A stretch of 64,000 nt of DNA from Rubellimicrobium aerolatum (lineage in GTDB: Bacteria > Pseudomonadota > Alphaproteobacteria > Rhodobacterales > Rhodobacteraceae). Where the stretch lies: contig NZ_JAGGJP010000006.1 in the NCBI RefSeq assembly GCF_017872975.1, positions 1-64,000 of the forward strand, read 5' to 3'. Both the position numbers and the translations under genes were made by a program. Shown here in pieces: positions 9,530 through 19,157 of the stretch. The notes under the pieces were generated by a model. The model had not been told where the DNA came from. It worked only from the letters and a program-made list of their open reading frames with translations, and searched no databases. How positions within the stretch are numbered: position 1 is the stretch's first letter; every line of letters begins with the position of its first letter.

Positions 9530-9544
9530 GTTCATGCTTTGTTC
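9530..9544 (-). promoter_or_regulatory. LexA (SOS) box upstream of imuA
   Basis: The plus strand carries GTTC at 9530-9533, seven bases, then GTTC at 9541-9544, an exact match to the alphaproteobacterial LexA operator GTTC-N7-GTTC. It sits 20 bases before the imuA start codon, where LexA binding would cover the promoter. The match and spacing are seen directly; repression by LexA is inferred from what is known for imuA-imuB-dnaE2 cassettes. Confidence 0.85.
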
Positions 9545-10236
9545 TATCGCGCCCGCGCCAAAGGTCAAAGGCGAGCCGTAGGGTCGAACAACAAGAAGAC
9601 GGTTCTTCGTCGAGCGTGAGGAACCTGCTCTGATCTCCGTTGAAGGAGACAATCTCACCGACTCGATTGTCATCGATGAGTCGAGCGATCTGGCTTCAAC
9701 ATGGCCATCTTGTTCGCTCTGCTCATTGCAAACGGTGAGACGGGCACTTAGCTCAAGCCAGAGTCGAGCTTGCGCGTCTTGGGCATGCTCTGCTCCCCGA
9801 GCTTCGGGTCGTTCCCGGCCTCGTGGCATACCGGCCTCGTTCGTACCTGAACGGCAGCACGACGAACTGGGCGCTGGTGTTGCGCCGCAAGGACCCCGAC
9901 AGCTTCGACACCTTGCTGGCGAAGTCCATCCCGCCTTGCGCGCACCTTCTGAAGCCCCCTGCGATCTAGCTCTGCCGCAGCGGGCCGCCGCCTTGGGCCA
10001 CAGTTGGGAAGAGCGCGAGTGCGGGCGTGCATGAAGGCGACCCCGACGAGGTGGCGCTCTGCCGCCAGCTCGGGCTCCCGCCCGGCTCGCTGCGCCCCTG
10101 ACGCCCCCGTTCCTCCGGCGGTGCGATCCGCCGCCGGTGGCTCCCCCCGCGCCCGAGGGCCGGTCCGGTGTCCCCGGCGGGCCGGTCCGGGCGCGGGGCA
10201 GCTGATCCACATCCCCACGCCCAGGAGCCCCTACCC
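9545..10236. other. Decayed or non-coding stretch upstream of imuA
   Basis: About 690 bases without an intact gene. The first 200 bases are less GC-rich than the surroundings. A short open stretch on the plus strand near 9840-9970 reads YLNGSTTNWALVLRRKDPD and then FDTLLAKSI, ending in TAG; it looks like the C terminus of a lost protein, but I cannot name it. With the frameshifted gene just downstream, the block resembles degraded mobile or plasmid-type DNA. Confidence 0.4.
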
Positions 10237-10609
10237 ATGGACGACGCAAAGGCCGAGCCGCGCCGCGCCAAGGCGCTGGCCGAGGAGGCCGGGGCCGCCG
10301 TGGCACGGGCCGAAGCCGCCTTGGAGCAGCCTCCTGCGCGCCGCGATGCTCGACGCCGGGCGTGACGAGCTCACCCGCTCCGACAACGACATCGTCGCCG
10401 CCGAGCTCGACGTGAGCGGCACGTGGGTCCGCAAGCTCCGCAACCTGCTCCAGGCCGAGCGCTACGGCGAGCGGGTGCGCCAGGGTCCCGGACGACCGCG
10501 CGGGCGACAGGGGAGTTGCGAAGCGTCCACAGGTCCCGGCTCCAACGTCCGAGCCTCTCCCAGTCATGGGCCGGGCGAGTCCACGCCCCTGCGGACCGGC
10601 ACGGGATAG
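10237..10609 (+). pseudogene. Frameshifted DNA-binding-like protein
   Basis: From ATG 10237 one frame gives MDDAKAEPRRAKALAEEAG and an Ala/Glu-rich helix, stopping at 10365. The protein-like sequence continues in the next frame from about 10340: LLRAAMLDAGRDELTRSDND, then IVAAELDVSGTWVRKLRNLL and QAERYGERVRQGPGRPRGR. Joined, they would give a protein of about 90-95 residues, with the segment around AAELDVSGTWVRKLRNLL resembling a helix-turn-helix. A single extra base near CAGCCTCCTGCG explains the break. The end given is the stop of the second frame; the true end may be earlier. No family assigned. Confidence 0.45.
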
Positions 10610-10805
10610 CCGTCCAGCCGGTCCGCGCCAAGCCTTCGAGCACCTCGCACCGGAGCCCGATCGCAGGATGCTGGCTCTCCTCAGATGATCCCATGATTCG
10701 GGCCGCCCTCCCGGCTCAACCCGACCCAGATCGGGACTTCATGCTGACTGAGAGCACCCAGGGTGCCTGAAGGGCGGGGCCCCCTCGGCGGCGGACGCGG
10801 AGCGG
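10610..10805. other. Intergenic stretch before creA
   Basis: About 200 bases between the broken gene and the creA stop codon. I see no gene or clear terminator. It probably belongs to the same degraded block as 9545-10236. Confidence 0.35.
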
Positions 10806-11273
10806 TCAGGGCGCGGGGGGGCCGGGGGTCCAGAGGGGAACGCTGGAGATGGACATCTTGGCGGAGCCCTCGGTCACCTCGTTCGCATGGACCAGGTAGA
10901 TGAGGACCTGGTTGGCCTCGTCGTGGATGCGGGTGATGCGGAGGGACTTGAAGATGATCGACTGGCGTTCGGAGAAGATCTCCTCGCCCTCGGGGCCGCG
11001 CGCGATGTCGCCGAGGGTGATCGGGCCGGTCTGGCGGCAGGCGATGGAGCTGTTCGACGGGTCCTCGAACCAGTTGCCCTGGGACAGGCGGTCGATGAGC
11101 GACCTCTCGAAGTAGGCGACGTGGCAGGTGACGCCCTCGACGCCGGGATCGGGCAGGGCCTCGACCAGGATGTCGTTGCCGACCCAGTCCACGCCGACGC
11201 GGCCCACCTCCTGCGCGGCAAGGGAGGAGGCGAGGAGCAGGGCGGGAATCACGGGAAGGAGAGCGGGGCGCAT
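10806..11273 (-). CDS. creA: CreA family periplasmic protein
   Basis: 155 residues with an N-terminal signal peptide (MRPALLPVIPALLLASSLAAQ). The mature part starts EVGRVGVDWVGNDILVEALPDPGVEGVTCHVAYFERS, the CreA signature, and contains GNWFEDPSNSSIACRQTGPI and the conserved FKSLRITRIHDEANQVLIYL. Two cysteines could form a disulfide. CreA proteins are common in Proteobacteria and are exported, but their function is not known. It stands alone on the minus strand, divergent from the next gene. The ATG at 11273 is chosen because it directly precedes the signal peptide. Confidence 0.85.
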   Translation of the reverse strand: MRPALLPVIPALLLASSLAAQEVGRVGVDWVGNDILVEALPDPGVEGVTCHVAYFERSLIDRLSQGNWFEDPSNSSIACRQTGPITLGDIARGPEGEEIFSERQSIIFKSLRITRIHDEANQVLIYLVHANEVTEGSAKMSISSVPLWTPGPPAP

Positions 11274-11474
11274 GGGCCGGGAACGCGGGGGCCGCGGGGC
11301 GGTTCCCCCTGCAACCGGCGCGAGTCCCGCGCCCAAGTCCACATCGGGTCGCTCCATGTCTGCCGCATTTCCGGGCATCGACGTTCGCGCCATCGGCTCC
11401 CGCCGCCGGTCGGCGAACCGCCGCGCCGCACCCGGGTTGCGGCGGCAGGACCCTGCCATCCCTGGAGAACCGTC

Positions 11475-11870
11475 ATGCCGCCACGCCTCCGGGCGCCCCG
11501 CCTCCTCGGGGCCGCCTTCCTGCTGATCCCCCTCGCCGCCTTCGCCGGGGAAGGCTATGTCGAGGGCGGCCGCACCGCCTGGGCCTGGGGCAGCACCAGC
11601 ACCGCCTTCGTGGAGCTCTCGCCCGGCGAGGACCACCCGGCCGACGTGGTGTTCACCAACCGTCTGACGCACGGCAACTCGATCCAGATGGACTTCGTGC
11701 TGGAGATCGATGGGATGCGCGTCGGCGTGGCGGTGGTGAACGGCGTCGGCGAGGCGCCGGACGTGGTGACCGTGCGGCCGCCGGCGGGCTTCGTGGCGGA
11801 GCCTGCGACGATCGAGGTGGACGAGGGCGAGGTCGGGCGCATCCGCATCCTTCCCGCGCTGCTGAGCTAG
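11475..11870 (+). CDS. Secreted hypothetical protein
   Basis: 131 residues with a clear signal peptide (PRLLGAAFLLIPLAAFAGEG). The mature domain is rich in beta-type sequence: WAWGSTSTAFVELSPGEDHP, FTNRLTHGNSIQMDFVLEID, VGVAVVNGVGEAPDVVTV and VDEGEVGRIRILPA, which suggests a small periplasmic beta-sandwich. I recognise no family. It is divergent from creA and has about 55 bases before the VOC gene, so it may be monocistronic. Confidence 0.6.
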   Translation: MPPRLRAPRLLGAAFLLIPLAAFAGEGYVEGGRTAWAWGSTSTAFVELSPGEDHPADVVFTNRLTHGNSIQMDFVLEIDGMRVGVAVVNGVGEAPDVVTVRPPAGFVAEPATIEVDEGEVGRIRILPALLS

Positions 11871-11924
11871 CTTGACAGGACGCGCGGGCGGGCCAGCCTG
11901 TCGGGGAACCCGGAGGAGGCCCCC

Positions 11925-12344
11925 ATGCCCAAGCCCGAGCCGCCCGCCCTGATCCTGGAAACGGCGATCTACGCCGAGGACCTGGCGGCCGCCGAATCGT
12001 TCTACGCGGGCGTGATGGGGCTGGAGGTCGTCGGGCGGCAGGCGGGACGGCACCTGTTCCTGCGCTGCGGGGCGGGGATGCTGCTGGTCTTCGACCCGCG
12101 CGCCACCGCCGTCGTGGATCCCGAGGCGCCGCTGCCGGTGCCGCCCCATGGCGCGACGGGGCCGGGGCACCTCTGCTTCGCGGCCGAGCCGCTGGGACTC
12201 GAGACGTGGCGGGCGCGGCTGGAGGCGGCGGGCCTGCCCATCGAGGCGGTGGTGGACTGGCCGCGCGGGGGACGGTCGATCTACCTCCGCGACCCGGCCG
12301 GCAACTCCCTGGAGGTGGCCGAGGCGCGGATCTGGGGCGGCTGA
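11925..12344 (+). CDS. VOC (glyoxalase/bleomycin resistance) fold protein
   Basis: 139 residues with the vicinal oxygen chelate layout of two beta-alpha-beta-beta-beta repeats: ETAIYAEDLAAAESFYAGVMGLEVVG, a middle strand region, GHLCFAAE, then ARLEAAGLPIEAVVDWPRGG and IYLRDPAGNSLEVAEARIWG. The terminal Glu of NSLEVAE is the usual metal ligand, but the first-repeat His is missing (TAIY instead of HV), so metal use may differ. Substrate unknown. A GGAGG lies seven bases before the ATG. The stop overlaps the start of the next gene by one base, so the two are coupled. Confidence 0.8.
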   Translation: MPKPEPPALILETAIYAEDLAAAESFYAGVMGLEVVGRQAGRHLFLRCGAGMLLVFDPRATAVVDPEAPLPVPPHGATGPGHLCFAAEPLGLETWRARLEAAGLPIEAVVDWPRGGRSIYLRDPAGNSLEVAEARIWGG

Positions 12345-12757
12345 TGGAAGCGCTGGCACGGATCGGGCGCGGCGAGGGGGTGCTCCACCGGGACTTCGGC
12401 TGGCTGGTCGAGGCGCTCGAATACGTGGCGGCGGGGATCGACCTTTTCGCGATCCTGCTGCTGCTGGTCGGCGCGCTGCGCTTCGTGGGCGGAGTGACGC
12501 GGGCCGAGCTGTCGGGGGACGACGCGCGGCGGCTGCGGGGCACCAACCGCGAGCGGGTGGAGCTGGGGCGCTACATCCTGGCGGGGCTGGAGCTGCTGAT
12601 CGTCTCGGACATCATCCACACCTCGCTGAGCCTCGCCCTCGCGGACCTCGCGTATCTCGGGCTCCTGGTGCTGATCCGGTCGCTGATCTCGTTCTTTCTC
12701 GACCGCGAGCTGGGGGAGCTGCGGCGGGAGCTGGAGGGCGGACCGGGGGACAGGTAG
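12344..12757 (+). CDS. DUF1622 family membrane protein
   Basis: 137 residues with three hydrophobic segments: AAGIDLFAILLLLVGALRFV, YILAGLELLIVSDIIHTSL and LAYLGLLVLIRSLISFFL, preceded by a short amphipathic N terminus. The ELGRYILAGLELLIVSDII core is characteristic of DUF1622, a family of inner-membrane proteins without assigned function. The ATG overlaps the VOC stop by one base (TGATG). The start was chosen for that coupling; the frame runs further upstream within the VOC gene without meaningful sequence. Confidence 0.78.
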   Translation: MEALARIGRGEGVLHRDFGWLVEALEYVAAGIDLFAILLLLVGALRFVGGVTRAELSGDDARRLRGTNRERVELGRYILAGLELLIVSDIIHTSLSLALADLAYLGLLVLIRSLISFFLDRELGELRRELEGGPGDR

Positions 12758-12799
12758 GGCCGGGACGCCCCGTCCTCCCCAAGGCGTGATGCGGCTCGG

Positions 12800-12828
12800 T
12801 TGACCGCGCCGGGGGCGGGCGCTAAGCC
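12800..12828 (+). promoter_or_regulatory. Candidate sigma-70-type promoter of the nuo operon
   Basis: TTGACC at 12800-12805 is followed after exactly 17 bases by TAAGCC at 12823-12828, 45 bases before the nuoA start. The -35 element is close to consensus and the -10 element is weak, as is common in high-GC alphaproteobacteria. Position and spacing support it; there is no further evidence. Confidence 0.35.
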
Positions 12829-12872
12829 CCCGGATGGACGCAAGGGCGTCCCGTTACCGACCGGAGGCGCGC

Positions 12873-13241
12873 GTGGACGACGGCTTTCTGAGGGAATACC
12901 TTCCCATCATCATCTTCCTCGGCCTGGCGGTCGCGCTGGGGATCGTCCTGATCCTCGCGGCGGTGGTCCTGGCCGTGCGGAACCCGGACCCGGAGAAGGT
13001 GTCCGCCTACGAATGCGGCTTCAACGCCTTCGACGACGCCCGCATGAAATTCGACGTGAGGTTCTACCTCGTGTCCATCCTGTTCATCATCTTCGACCTG
13101 GAGGTGGCGTTCCTGTTCCCCTGGGCCACCGCCTTCGGGGAGCTGTCGATGGCGGCCTTCTGGTCGATGATGATCTTCCTCGCCGTCCTGACCGTCGGCT
13201 TCGCCTACGAATGGAAGAAGGGAGCCCTGGAATGGCAGTGA
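12873..13241 (+). CDS. nuoA: NADH-quinone oxidoreductase subunit A
   Basis: Membrane subunit of proton-pumping complex I. The GTG start at 12873 ([13 protein letters not shown]) is preferred over an ATG 39 bases earlier because GGAGG lies five bases before it and the 122-residue product matches the family length. Three transmembrane helices are visible ([59 protein letters not shown]). The conserved loop with YECGF, the ubiquinone-site cysteine segment, lies between the first two. It begins the nuo operon and overlaps nuoB by ten bases. Confidence 0.95.
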   Translation: MDDGFLREYLPIIIFLGLAVALGIVLILAAVVLAVRNPDPEKVSAYECGFNAFDDARMKFDVRFYLVSILFIIFDLEVAFLFPWATAFGELSMAAFWSMMIFLAVLTVGFAYEWKKGALEWQ

Positions 13242-13873
13242 AGGACGACACCCGCCCGCAGGTCATCCTCCCCACCGAGGAGGAGATGAACCGGGGCAGC
13301 CTCGTGCAGGGCGGCCCCCAGACGGGCGGCCTGTCCGTGCAGGGGGTCCAGACGGGGCTCTACACCGCCGGGGCCGACCGCGAGGTGACGGTCCGCGAGA
13401 TGAACAAGGACCTGCAGGACCAGGGATTCCTTGTCACCTCGACGGCGGATATCATCAACTGGGCGCGCACGGGCTCGCTCCACTGGATGACCTTCGGGCT
13501 TGCGTGCTGCGCGGTCGAGATGATGCACACCTCCATGCCGCGCTACGACCTCGAACGCTTCGGGACGGCGCCCCGCGCGAGCCCGCGCCAGTCGGACCTC
13601 ATCATCGTGGCCGGGACGCTGACCAACAAGATGGCGCCCGCCTTCCGCAAGATCTACGACCAGATGCCCGAGCCGCGCTACGTGATCTCCATGGGGTCCT
13701 GCGCGAACGGGGGGGGCTACTACCACTTCGGCTATTCGGTGGTACGCGGCTGCGACCGCGTGGTGCCGGTGGACGTCTACGTGCCCGGCTGCCCGCCCAC
13801 CGCCGAGGCGCTGCTTTACGGCATCCTGCAGCTCCAGCGGAAGATCCGCCGGACCGGCACCATCGTCCGCTGA
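13232..13873 (+). CDS. nuoB: NADH-quinone oxidoreductase subunit B
   Basis: Peripheral-arm subunit that binds cluster N2, the last iron-sulfur centre before quinone. It has 213 residues. The N2 ligands are visible: the adjacent cysteines in [10 protein letters not shown], the cysteine of [10 protein letters not shown] and that of [14 protein letters not shown]. The N-terminal 50 residues ([17 protein letters not shown]...) form a longer, Gly/Gln-rich extension compared with short NuoB proteins. The ATG lies inside the end of nuoA, a translational coupling typical of this operon. Confidence 0.96.
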   Translation: MAVKDDTRPQVILPTEEEMNRGSLVQGGPQTGGLSVQGVQTGLYTAGADREVTVREMNKDLQDQGFLVTSTADIINWARTGSLHWMTFGLACCAVEMMHTSMPRYDLERFGTAPRASPRQSDLIIVAGTLTNKMAPAFRKIYDQMPEPRYVISMGSCANGGGYYHFGYSVVRGCDRVVPVDVYVPGCPPTAEALLYGILQLQRKIRRTGTIVR

Positions 13874-13884
13874 GGGGACCAAGC

Positions 13885-14580
13885 ATGGCCGACACCACCG
13901 CCCCGACCGAGTCCGCGCCGCAGGTGCCCGAGGTTCCCGTGGACCCCCTGGACGCGCTGGGCGCGGCCATCGTCGCGCGCGGCAAGGGCGCGGTGCTGGG
14001 GCACGAGGTCGCCTACGGGGAGCTGACGATCCACGTCGAGCCCCGGTCCATCGTGGACACGCTGGCTTTCCTGCGGCACGACTCGGCCTGCCGCTTCGCG
14101 GTGTTCATCGACGCGACGGCGGTGGACTGGCCGGGGCGGGCCAAGCGGTTCGACCTGGTGTATCACCTGCTGTCGCTGGTCCATAACCGCCGCATCCGCA
14201 TCAAGGCGCAGGTCACCGAGGAGGAGATGGTCGCCTCGGCCACCGGGGTCTTCCCCGGCGCGAACTGGTTCGAGCGCGAGATCTTCGACATGTTCGGGAT
14301 CGTCTTCTCGGGCCATCCGGACCTGCGGCGCCTCCTGACGGACTACGGCTTCCGGGGGCATCCGCTCCGCAAGGACTTCCCGCTGACCGGCTTCAACGAG
14401 GTCCGCTACGACGAGGTGCAGAAGCGCGTCGTCTACGAGCCGGTGCGGCTGACGCAGGAATGGCGGCAGTTCGACTTCCTGAGCCCCTGGGAGGGCGGAG
14501 CCTTCGCGCTTCCGGGCGACGAGAAGGCCGGCGCGACCCCGCAGCAGGGCAAGCCCCCGACCCCCAACACCAACCGCTGA
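13885..14580 (+). CDS. nuoC: NADH-quinone oxidoreductase subunit C
   Basis: 30-kDa peripheral-arm subunit, 231 residues. The family signature is ERE(I)[16 protein letters not shown] followed by [20 protein letters not shown]. It is a separate protein here, not the NuoCD fusion of E. coli. An acidic, Pro-rich N terminus of about 25 residues and a Gly/Pro tail ([16 protein letters not shown]) flank the core. It lies 11 bases after nuoB and 14 before nuoD. Confidence 0.95.
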   Translation: MADTTAPTESAPQVPEVPVDPLDALGAAIVARGKGAVLGHEVAYGELTIHVEPRSIVDTLAFLRHDSACRFAVFIDATAVDWPGRAKRFDLVYHLLSLVHNRRIRIKAQVTEEEMVASATGVFPGANWFEREIFDMFGIVFSGHPDLRRLLTDYGFRGHPLRKDFPLTGFNEVRYDEVQKRVVYEPVRLTQEWRQFDFLSPWEGGAFALPGDEKAGATPQQGKPPTPNTNR

Positions 14581-14594
14581 CCCGAGGAGACGCG

Positions 14595-15878
14595 ATGATG
14601 GACGGCGATCTGAAGGGCGACCTGCGGCCGAACCTGCGGGGCACGGACCTCGAATACGGCGGGCACGTCAACGGCAAGGGGTTCGAAGACACCCTGACCG
14701 GCGAACAGAAGATCCGCAACTTCAACATCAACTTCGGCCCGCAACACCCTGCGGCGCACGGGGTCCTTCGCCTCATCCTCGAACTGGACGGCGAGATCGT
14801 GGAGCGCTGCGATCCGCATATCGGGCTGCTGCACCGGGGGACCGAGAAGTTCCTGGAGCACAAGACCTACCTCCAGGGCCTGCCCTACTGGGACCGGCTC
14901 GACTACTGCTCGCCCATGGCGATGGAGCACGTCTGGTGCCTCGCCATCGAGAAGCTGACGCAGGTGGCGGTGCCGCGCCGGGCGTCGCTGATCCGGGTGC
15001 TGTATTCCGAGATCACGCGGGTGCTGAACCACCTCCTGAACGTCACAACCTGGGCGATGGACGTGGGCGCGCTGACGCCGCCGCTCTGGGGCTTCGAGGA
15101 GCGGGAGAAGCTCTTCACCTTCTACGAGCGGGCGTCGGGCGCGCGGATGCACGCGGCCTACTTCCGGCCGGGCGGGGTGCACCAGGACCTGCCCGACGAC
15201 CTGCTCGACGACATCGACGCCTGGGCGGAGCAGTTCCCGCAGGTGCTCGACGACGTGGACACGCTGCTGACCGAGAACCGCATCTTCAAGCAGCGCAACG
15301 TGGACATCGCGACCGTCACGCTCAAGGACGTGGAGGACTGGGGCCTGTCGGGGCCGATCGCGCGGTCGGCGGGGCTGCCTTGGGACCTGCGGCGGTCGCA
15401 GCCCTACGAGTGCTACGACGAGTTCGACTTCCAGATCCCGGTCGGCAAGAACGGCGACAACTACGACCGTTACCTGATCCGCATGGCCGAGATGCGGGAG
15501 TCCACCAGGATCATCCGGCAGGCCATCGCCAAGCTGCGGGTGGAGAAGGGCGACATCCTGGCGCGCGGCAAGCTCACCCCGCCCAAGCGCGGCGAGATGA
15601 AGACCTCGATGGAGGCTCTCATCCACCACTTCAAGCTCTACACCGAGGGCTTCCACGTCCCGGCGGGCGAGACCTACACCGCCATCGAGGCGCCCAAGGG
15701 CGAGTTCGGGGTCTATCTGGTGGCCGACGGCACCAACAAGCCGTATCGCGCCAAGATCCGGGCGGCGGACTACGCGCATCTTCAGGCGATGGACCACCTC
15801 GTGAAGGGGCATATGCTCGCGGACGTGTCGGCGGTGATCGCCACGCTCGACATCGTGTTCGGCAGCATCGACCGCTGA
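14595..15878 (+). CDS. nuoD: NADH-quinone oxidoreductase subunit D
   Basis: 49-kDa subunit that forms the quinone pocket with NuoB; related to hydrogenase large subunits. It has 427 residues starting [12 protein letters not shown] after a GAGGAGA ribosome binding site. The conserved [52 protein letters not shown] and the C-terminal FGSIDR are all present. Within [10 protein letters not shown] lies the His pair implicated in quinone reduction. The N terminus is about 30 residues longer than in short homologues. Confidence 0.96.
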   Translation: MMDGDLKGDLRPNLRGTDLEYGGHVNGKGFEDTLTGEQKIRNFNINFGPQHPAAHGVLRLILELDGEIVERCDPHIGLLHRGTEKFLEHKTYLQGLPYWDRLDYCSPMAMEHVWCLAIEKLTQVAVPRRASLIRVLYSEITRVLNHLLNVTTWAMDVGALTPPLWGFEEREKLFTFYERASGARMHAAYFRPGGVHQDLPDDLLDDIDAWAEQFPQVLDDVDTLLTENRIFKQRNVDIATVTLKDVEDWGLSGPIARSAGLPWDLRRSQPYECYDEFDFQIPVGKNGDNYDRYLIRMAEMRESTRIIRQAIAKLRVEKGDILARGKLTPPKRGEMKTSMEALIHHFKLYTEGFHVPAGETYTAIEAPKGEFGVYLVADGTNKPYRAKIRAADYAHLQAMDHLVKGHMLADVSAVIATLDIVFGSIDR

Positions 15879-15916
15879 GGCGCGGCGATTCCCGGGACCG
15901 GCAAGGGAGGGCACCG

Positions 15917-16222
15917 ATGAAGGCCAGGACGTTGACGCTTATGGCCCTGGGCACGCTGGCCCTGGCGGCCTGCGCCGGGACGCCGCCCCGGCCGCCGCAG
16001 CCGGTGGGCGCCCCGGCCTCGGCCGCGCCGGCCGACCGCTTCGTGGCGGCCATCGAGTCGGAGGGCTGCGTCCTCACTTCGGCGAACCTCGGCGCGGTGC
16101 TGCTGCGGTCGGGGCTCACGCAGGCCGAGCTGCCGGGGCTGACCACGCAGCTGGAGGCGCAGGGGCGGCTGGAGCCGTCGGCCAACGACGCCATCCGGGT
16201 GCTGTCGGACAACTGCATCTGA
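15917..16222 (+). CDS. Small lipoprotein within the nuo operon
   Basis: 101 residues with a lipoprotein signal: MKARTLTLMALGTLALAAC, lipobox LAAC at residues 16-19, then a Pro-rich linker. The mature part reads DRFVAAIESEGCVLTSANLG and ends with SDNCI, leaving two cysteines that could pair. GGGAGG precedes the ATG. The gene lies between nuoD and nuoE, where related bacteria also keep small unidentified genes. A helper role in complex I assembly is possible, but nothing in the sequence proves it. Confidence 0.7.
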   Translation: MKARTLTLMALGTLALAACAGTPPRPPQPVGAPASAAPADRFVAAIESEGCVLTSANLGAVLLRSGLTQAELPGLTTQLEAQGRLEPSANDAIRVLSDNCI

Positions 16223-16307
16223 CGCCCCGTGGCCCGGGGCCTGTTCCGGGCCGCCTTGAACCTGTATAGGGCGCGACGACGCCCAAGATGACCTGATCGG
16301 ACCCTTC

Positions 16308-17513
16308 ATGCTCCGTCGCCTGCACCACGACCAGCCCGCCTCCTTCGACTTCACGCCCGCGAACCTCGCCTGGGCCGAGGCGCAGATCCAGAAGTACCCG
16401 GAGGGCCGGCAGGCCAGCGCCGTGATCCCGCTGCTGTTCCGCGCCCAGGAGCAGGAGGGCTGGCTGCCCAAGCCCGCCATCGAGGCGGTCGCGCGGATGC
16501 TGGGCATGGCCTATATCCGCGTGCTGGAGGTGGCGACCTTCTACTTCATGTTCCAGCTCTCCCCGGTGGGGTCGGTCGCGCATATCCAGATCTGCGGGAC
16601 CACGCCCTGCATGTTGCGGGGGAGCGAGGAGCTGCTGGACCTCTGCCAGCGCCGCATCAGCGCCGAGCCGCACCATCCCTCGGCCGACGGCAAGCTGTCC
16701 TGGGAGGAGGTCGAGTGCCTGGGGGCCTGCGCCAACGCGCCGATGGCCCAGATCGGCAAGGACTATTACGAGGACCTGAGCGTCGAGAGCCTGACGCGGA
16801 TCATCGACGAGCTGACGGCGGGCCGCGTGCCCCGTCCGGGGTCGCAGATCGGACGCTATGCGTCCGAGCCGGAGGGCGGCGTGACCTCCCTGGCCCAGTG
16901 GGTCGAGGGACGGAACGCCCACAACGCCAGCGTGGATCTTGCCGTGACCATCGGCGACACGGTCAAGCGCATCGACGGGACCGAGGTGCCGCTGCGCGCG
17001 CCCTGGCTCAGGACGGCGCAGCCCGAGGAGCTGCCGGCGGTTCCGGTCGAGGAGGTCCAGGCGGCCACGCCCTCGGACGGCGAGCCCGGCGAGTCCCCGC
17101 AGGCGATGGACCAGCAGCACACGGCGCGGCCCGCCGGGGTGCGCCACCCGCTGCCGGGCGGCGAGACGGTGGCGCCGGAGCCGGAGGGCGAGCCCTCGGG
17201 CGTGGTGCCCGCGCATGGGCTGGGCTCGTCCGACGCCGCCGGGGTGGCCGCAGCGCCGCTCGCGCCCGAGGCCGCGCCGCCGGTGCTGGACGCGCCGCGC
17301 GGGGGAATGGGCGACGACCTCAAGCGCATCACCGGCGTCGGGCCGAAGATCGAGGCGCTGCTGCACGAACTGGGGATCTGGCACTTCGACCAGATCGCGG
17401 CCTGGGGGCCGGGCGAAGTGGCCTGGGTCGATTCGCGGCTGGGCCAGTTCCACGGGCGCATCCAGCGCGAGGACTGGATCGCGCAGGCGCGCAAGCTCGC
17501 GACTGAGGGGTGA
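16308..17513 (+). CDS. nuoE: NADH-quinone oxidoreductase subunit E with C-terminal helix-hairpin-helix extension
   Basis: 24-kDa subunit carrying a [2Fe-2S] cluster in the NADH-oxidising module. The thioredoxin-like core (residues 1 to about 190) has the four ligands in [10 protein letters not shown] and [12 protein letters not shown]. Unlike the roughly 170-240-residue NuoE of most bacteria, this one has 401 residues. After a Pro/Glu-rich linker (about 230-335) comes [19 protein letters not shown] followed by [12 protein letters not shown], a helix-hairpin-helix motif like those of ribosomal L21-associated or DNA-binding proteins. The extension is seen in Rhodobacteraceae relatives. Its function is unknown. 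Confidence 0.94.
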   Translation: MLRRLHHDQPASFDFTPANLAWAEAQIQKYPEGRQASAVIPLLFRAQEQEGWLPKPAIEAVARMLGMAYIRVLEVATFYFMFQLSPVGSVAHIQICGTTPCMLRGSEELLDLCQRRISAEPHHPSADGKLSWEEVECLGACANAPMAQIGKDYYEDLSVESLTRIIDELTAGRVPRPGSQIGRYASEPEGGVTSLAQWVEGRNAHNASVDLAVTIGDTVKRIDGTEVPLRAPWLRTAQPEELPAVPVEEVQAATPSDGEPGESPQAMDQQHTARPAGVRHPLPGGETVAPEPEGEPSGVVPAHGLGSSDAAGVAAAPLAPEAAPPVLDAPRGGMGDDLKRITGVGPKIEALLHELGIWHFDQIAAWGPGEVAWVDSRLGQFHGRIQREDWIAQARKLATEG

Positions 17514-17518
17514 CGGGG

Positions 17519-17857
17519 ATGGCCACTGGCCCAGGTCCGCGCGTCCTGAACGGGCACCAGCGGCTGGTGCCGCGCAAGGGGCATCCCGTCGCGCCGCCCC
17601 CGCCGCTGGCCGATCCGCGCGCCTCCGCGCCCAAGCCCCGGCCGCAGGATCCGAGGGTCGCGGCCCTGGGGCGTCGCGCGGGTCTGGTGCTGGCCGGGGT
17701 GGGGCTGTTCTGGATCGCCGCCACCTGGGCGGGGGACAGCCTGGGCTGGCCCGTCCGGGTGCGGGCGCTGATCGATCTCTTCGCTCTCGCGGGCTTCGGC
17801 TTCGCGCTCTATCTGACATGGCAGGTCTGGCGCCTGCGCCGGACGCACAAGGGATAA
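17519..17857 (+). CDS. DUF5337-like small membrane protein
   Basis: 112 residues with a basic, Pro-rich N terminus ([19 protein letters not shown]) and two transmembrane helices: [20 protein letters not shown] and [20 protein letters not shown]. The short end is basic ([10 protein letters not shown]). The layout and place between nuoE and nuoF match the DUF5337 proteins of Rhodobacteraceae. The ATG at 17519 lies five bases after the nuoE stop. A role near the membrane arm of complex I is plausible by context only. Confidence 0.65.
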   Translation: MATGPGPRVLNGHQRLVPRKGHPVAPPPPLADPRASAPKPRPQDPRVAALGRRAGLVLAGVGLFWIAATWAGDSLGWPVRVRALIDLFALAGFGFALYLTWQVWRLRRTHKG

Positions 17858-17861
17858 GCCC

Positions 17862-19157
17862 ATGCTTGAGGACAAGGACCGCATCTTCACCAACATCTAC
17901 GGGATGCACGACCGATCCCTCGCCGGGGCGCGGGCGCGCGGCCATTGGGACGGGACGCGGGACATCCTGCTGAAGGGCCGCGACTGGATCGTGAACGAGA
18001 TGAAGGCGTCGGGCCTGCGGGGCCGGGGCGGCGCGGGCTTCCCGACGGGGCTCAAGTGGTCGTTCATGCCCAAGGAATCGGACGGGCGGCCCGCCTACCT
18101 GGTGGTCAACGCCGACGAGTCGGAGCCCGGCACCTGCAAGGACCGGGAGATCATGCGCCACGACCCGCACACGCTGGTCGAGGGCTGCCTGATCGCCTCC
18201 TTCGCGATGGGGGCCCATGCCGCCTACATCTACATCCGGGGCGAATACGTCCGGGAGAAGGAGGCGCTCCAGCGCGCGGTGGACGAGGCCTATGACGCCG
18301 GGCTGATCGGGCCGAACGCCTGCGGGTCGGGGTGGGACTTCGACCTCTACGTGCACCACGGCGCGGGGGCCTACATCTGCGGCGAGGAGACGGCTCTCCT
18401 CGAATCGCTGGAGGGCAAGAAGGGGATGCCCCGGATGAAGCCGCCGTTCCCGGCGGGGGCGGGGCTCTATGGCTGCCCGACGACGGTGAACAACGTCGAG
18501 TCGATCGCCGTCGCGCCGACCATCCTGCGGCGCGGCGCGGGCTGGTTCGCCTCCTTCGGGCGGCCGAACAACGCGGGCACCAAGCTGTTCGCCATCTCGG
18601 GGCACGTGAACCGGCCCTGCGTGGTCGAGGAGGCCATGTCGATCCCCTTCGTGGAGCTGATCGACAAGCATTGCGGCGGCATCCGGGGCGGCTGGGACAA
18701 CCTCAAGGCGGTGATCCCCGGCGGGTCCTCGGTCCCGAACGTCAAGGCCGACGTGATGAAGGAGGCCATCATGGACTTCGACTGGCTGCGCGAGCAGCGG
18801 TCGGGCCTGGGCACCGCCGCCGTCATCGTCATGGACCAGAGCACCGACATGGTGAAGGCGATCTGGCGGCTGGCGAAGTTCTACAAGCACGAGAGCTGCG
18901 GCCAGTGCACGCCCTGCCGGGAAGGCACCGGCTGGATGATGCGCGTCATGGAGCGGCTGGTGAAGGGCGAGGCGGAGGTCGAGGAGATCGACATGCTCCT
19001 CGATGTCACCAAGCAGGTCGAGGGGCACACGATCTGCGCGCTGGGCGACGCGGCGGCCTGGCCGATCCAGGGGCTCATCCGCAACTTCCGCGACGAGATC
19101 GAGGACCGGATCCGCGCCAAGCGGACGGGGCGCATTACGGCGGTCGCGGCGGAATGA
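17862..19157 (+). CDS. nuoF: NADH-quinone oxidoreductase subunit F
   Basis: 51-kDa subunit that binds NADH, FMN and cluster N3, the electron entry point of complex I. It has 431 residues. The NADH/FMN region has [16 protein letters not shown] (about residues 50-65) and [17 protein letters not shown] (about 173-189). The N3 ligands are in [13 protein letters not shown] (about 345-357), with the fourth cysteine in [12 protein letters not shown]. Length and sequence are standard. Its stop overlaps the next start by four bases (ATGA). Confidence 0.97.
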   Translation: MLEDKDRIFTNIYGMHDRSLAGARARGHWDGTRDILLKGRDWIVNEMKASGLRGRGGAGFPTGLKWSFMPKESDGRPAYLVVNADESEPGTCKDREIMRHDPHTLVEGCLIASFAMGAHAAYIYIRGEYVREKEALQRAVDEAYDAGLIGPNACGSGWDFDLYVHHGAGAYICGEETALLESLEGKKGMPRMKPPFPAGAGLYGCPTTVNNVESIAVAPTILRRGAGWFASFGRPNNAGTKLFAISGHVNRPCVVEEAMSIPFVELIDKHCGGIRGGWDNLKAVIPGGSSVPNVKADVMKEAIMDFDWLREQRSGLGTAAVIVMDQSTDMVKAIWRLAKFYKHESCGQCTPCREGTGWMMRVMERLVKGEAEVEEIDMLLDVTKQVEGHTICALGDAAAWPIQGLIRNFRDEIEDRIRAKRTGRITAVAAE

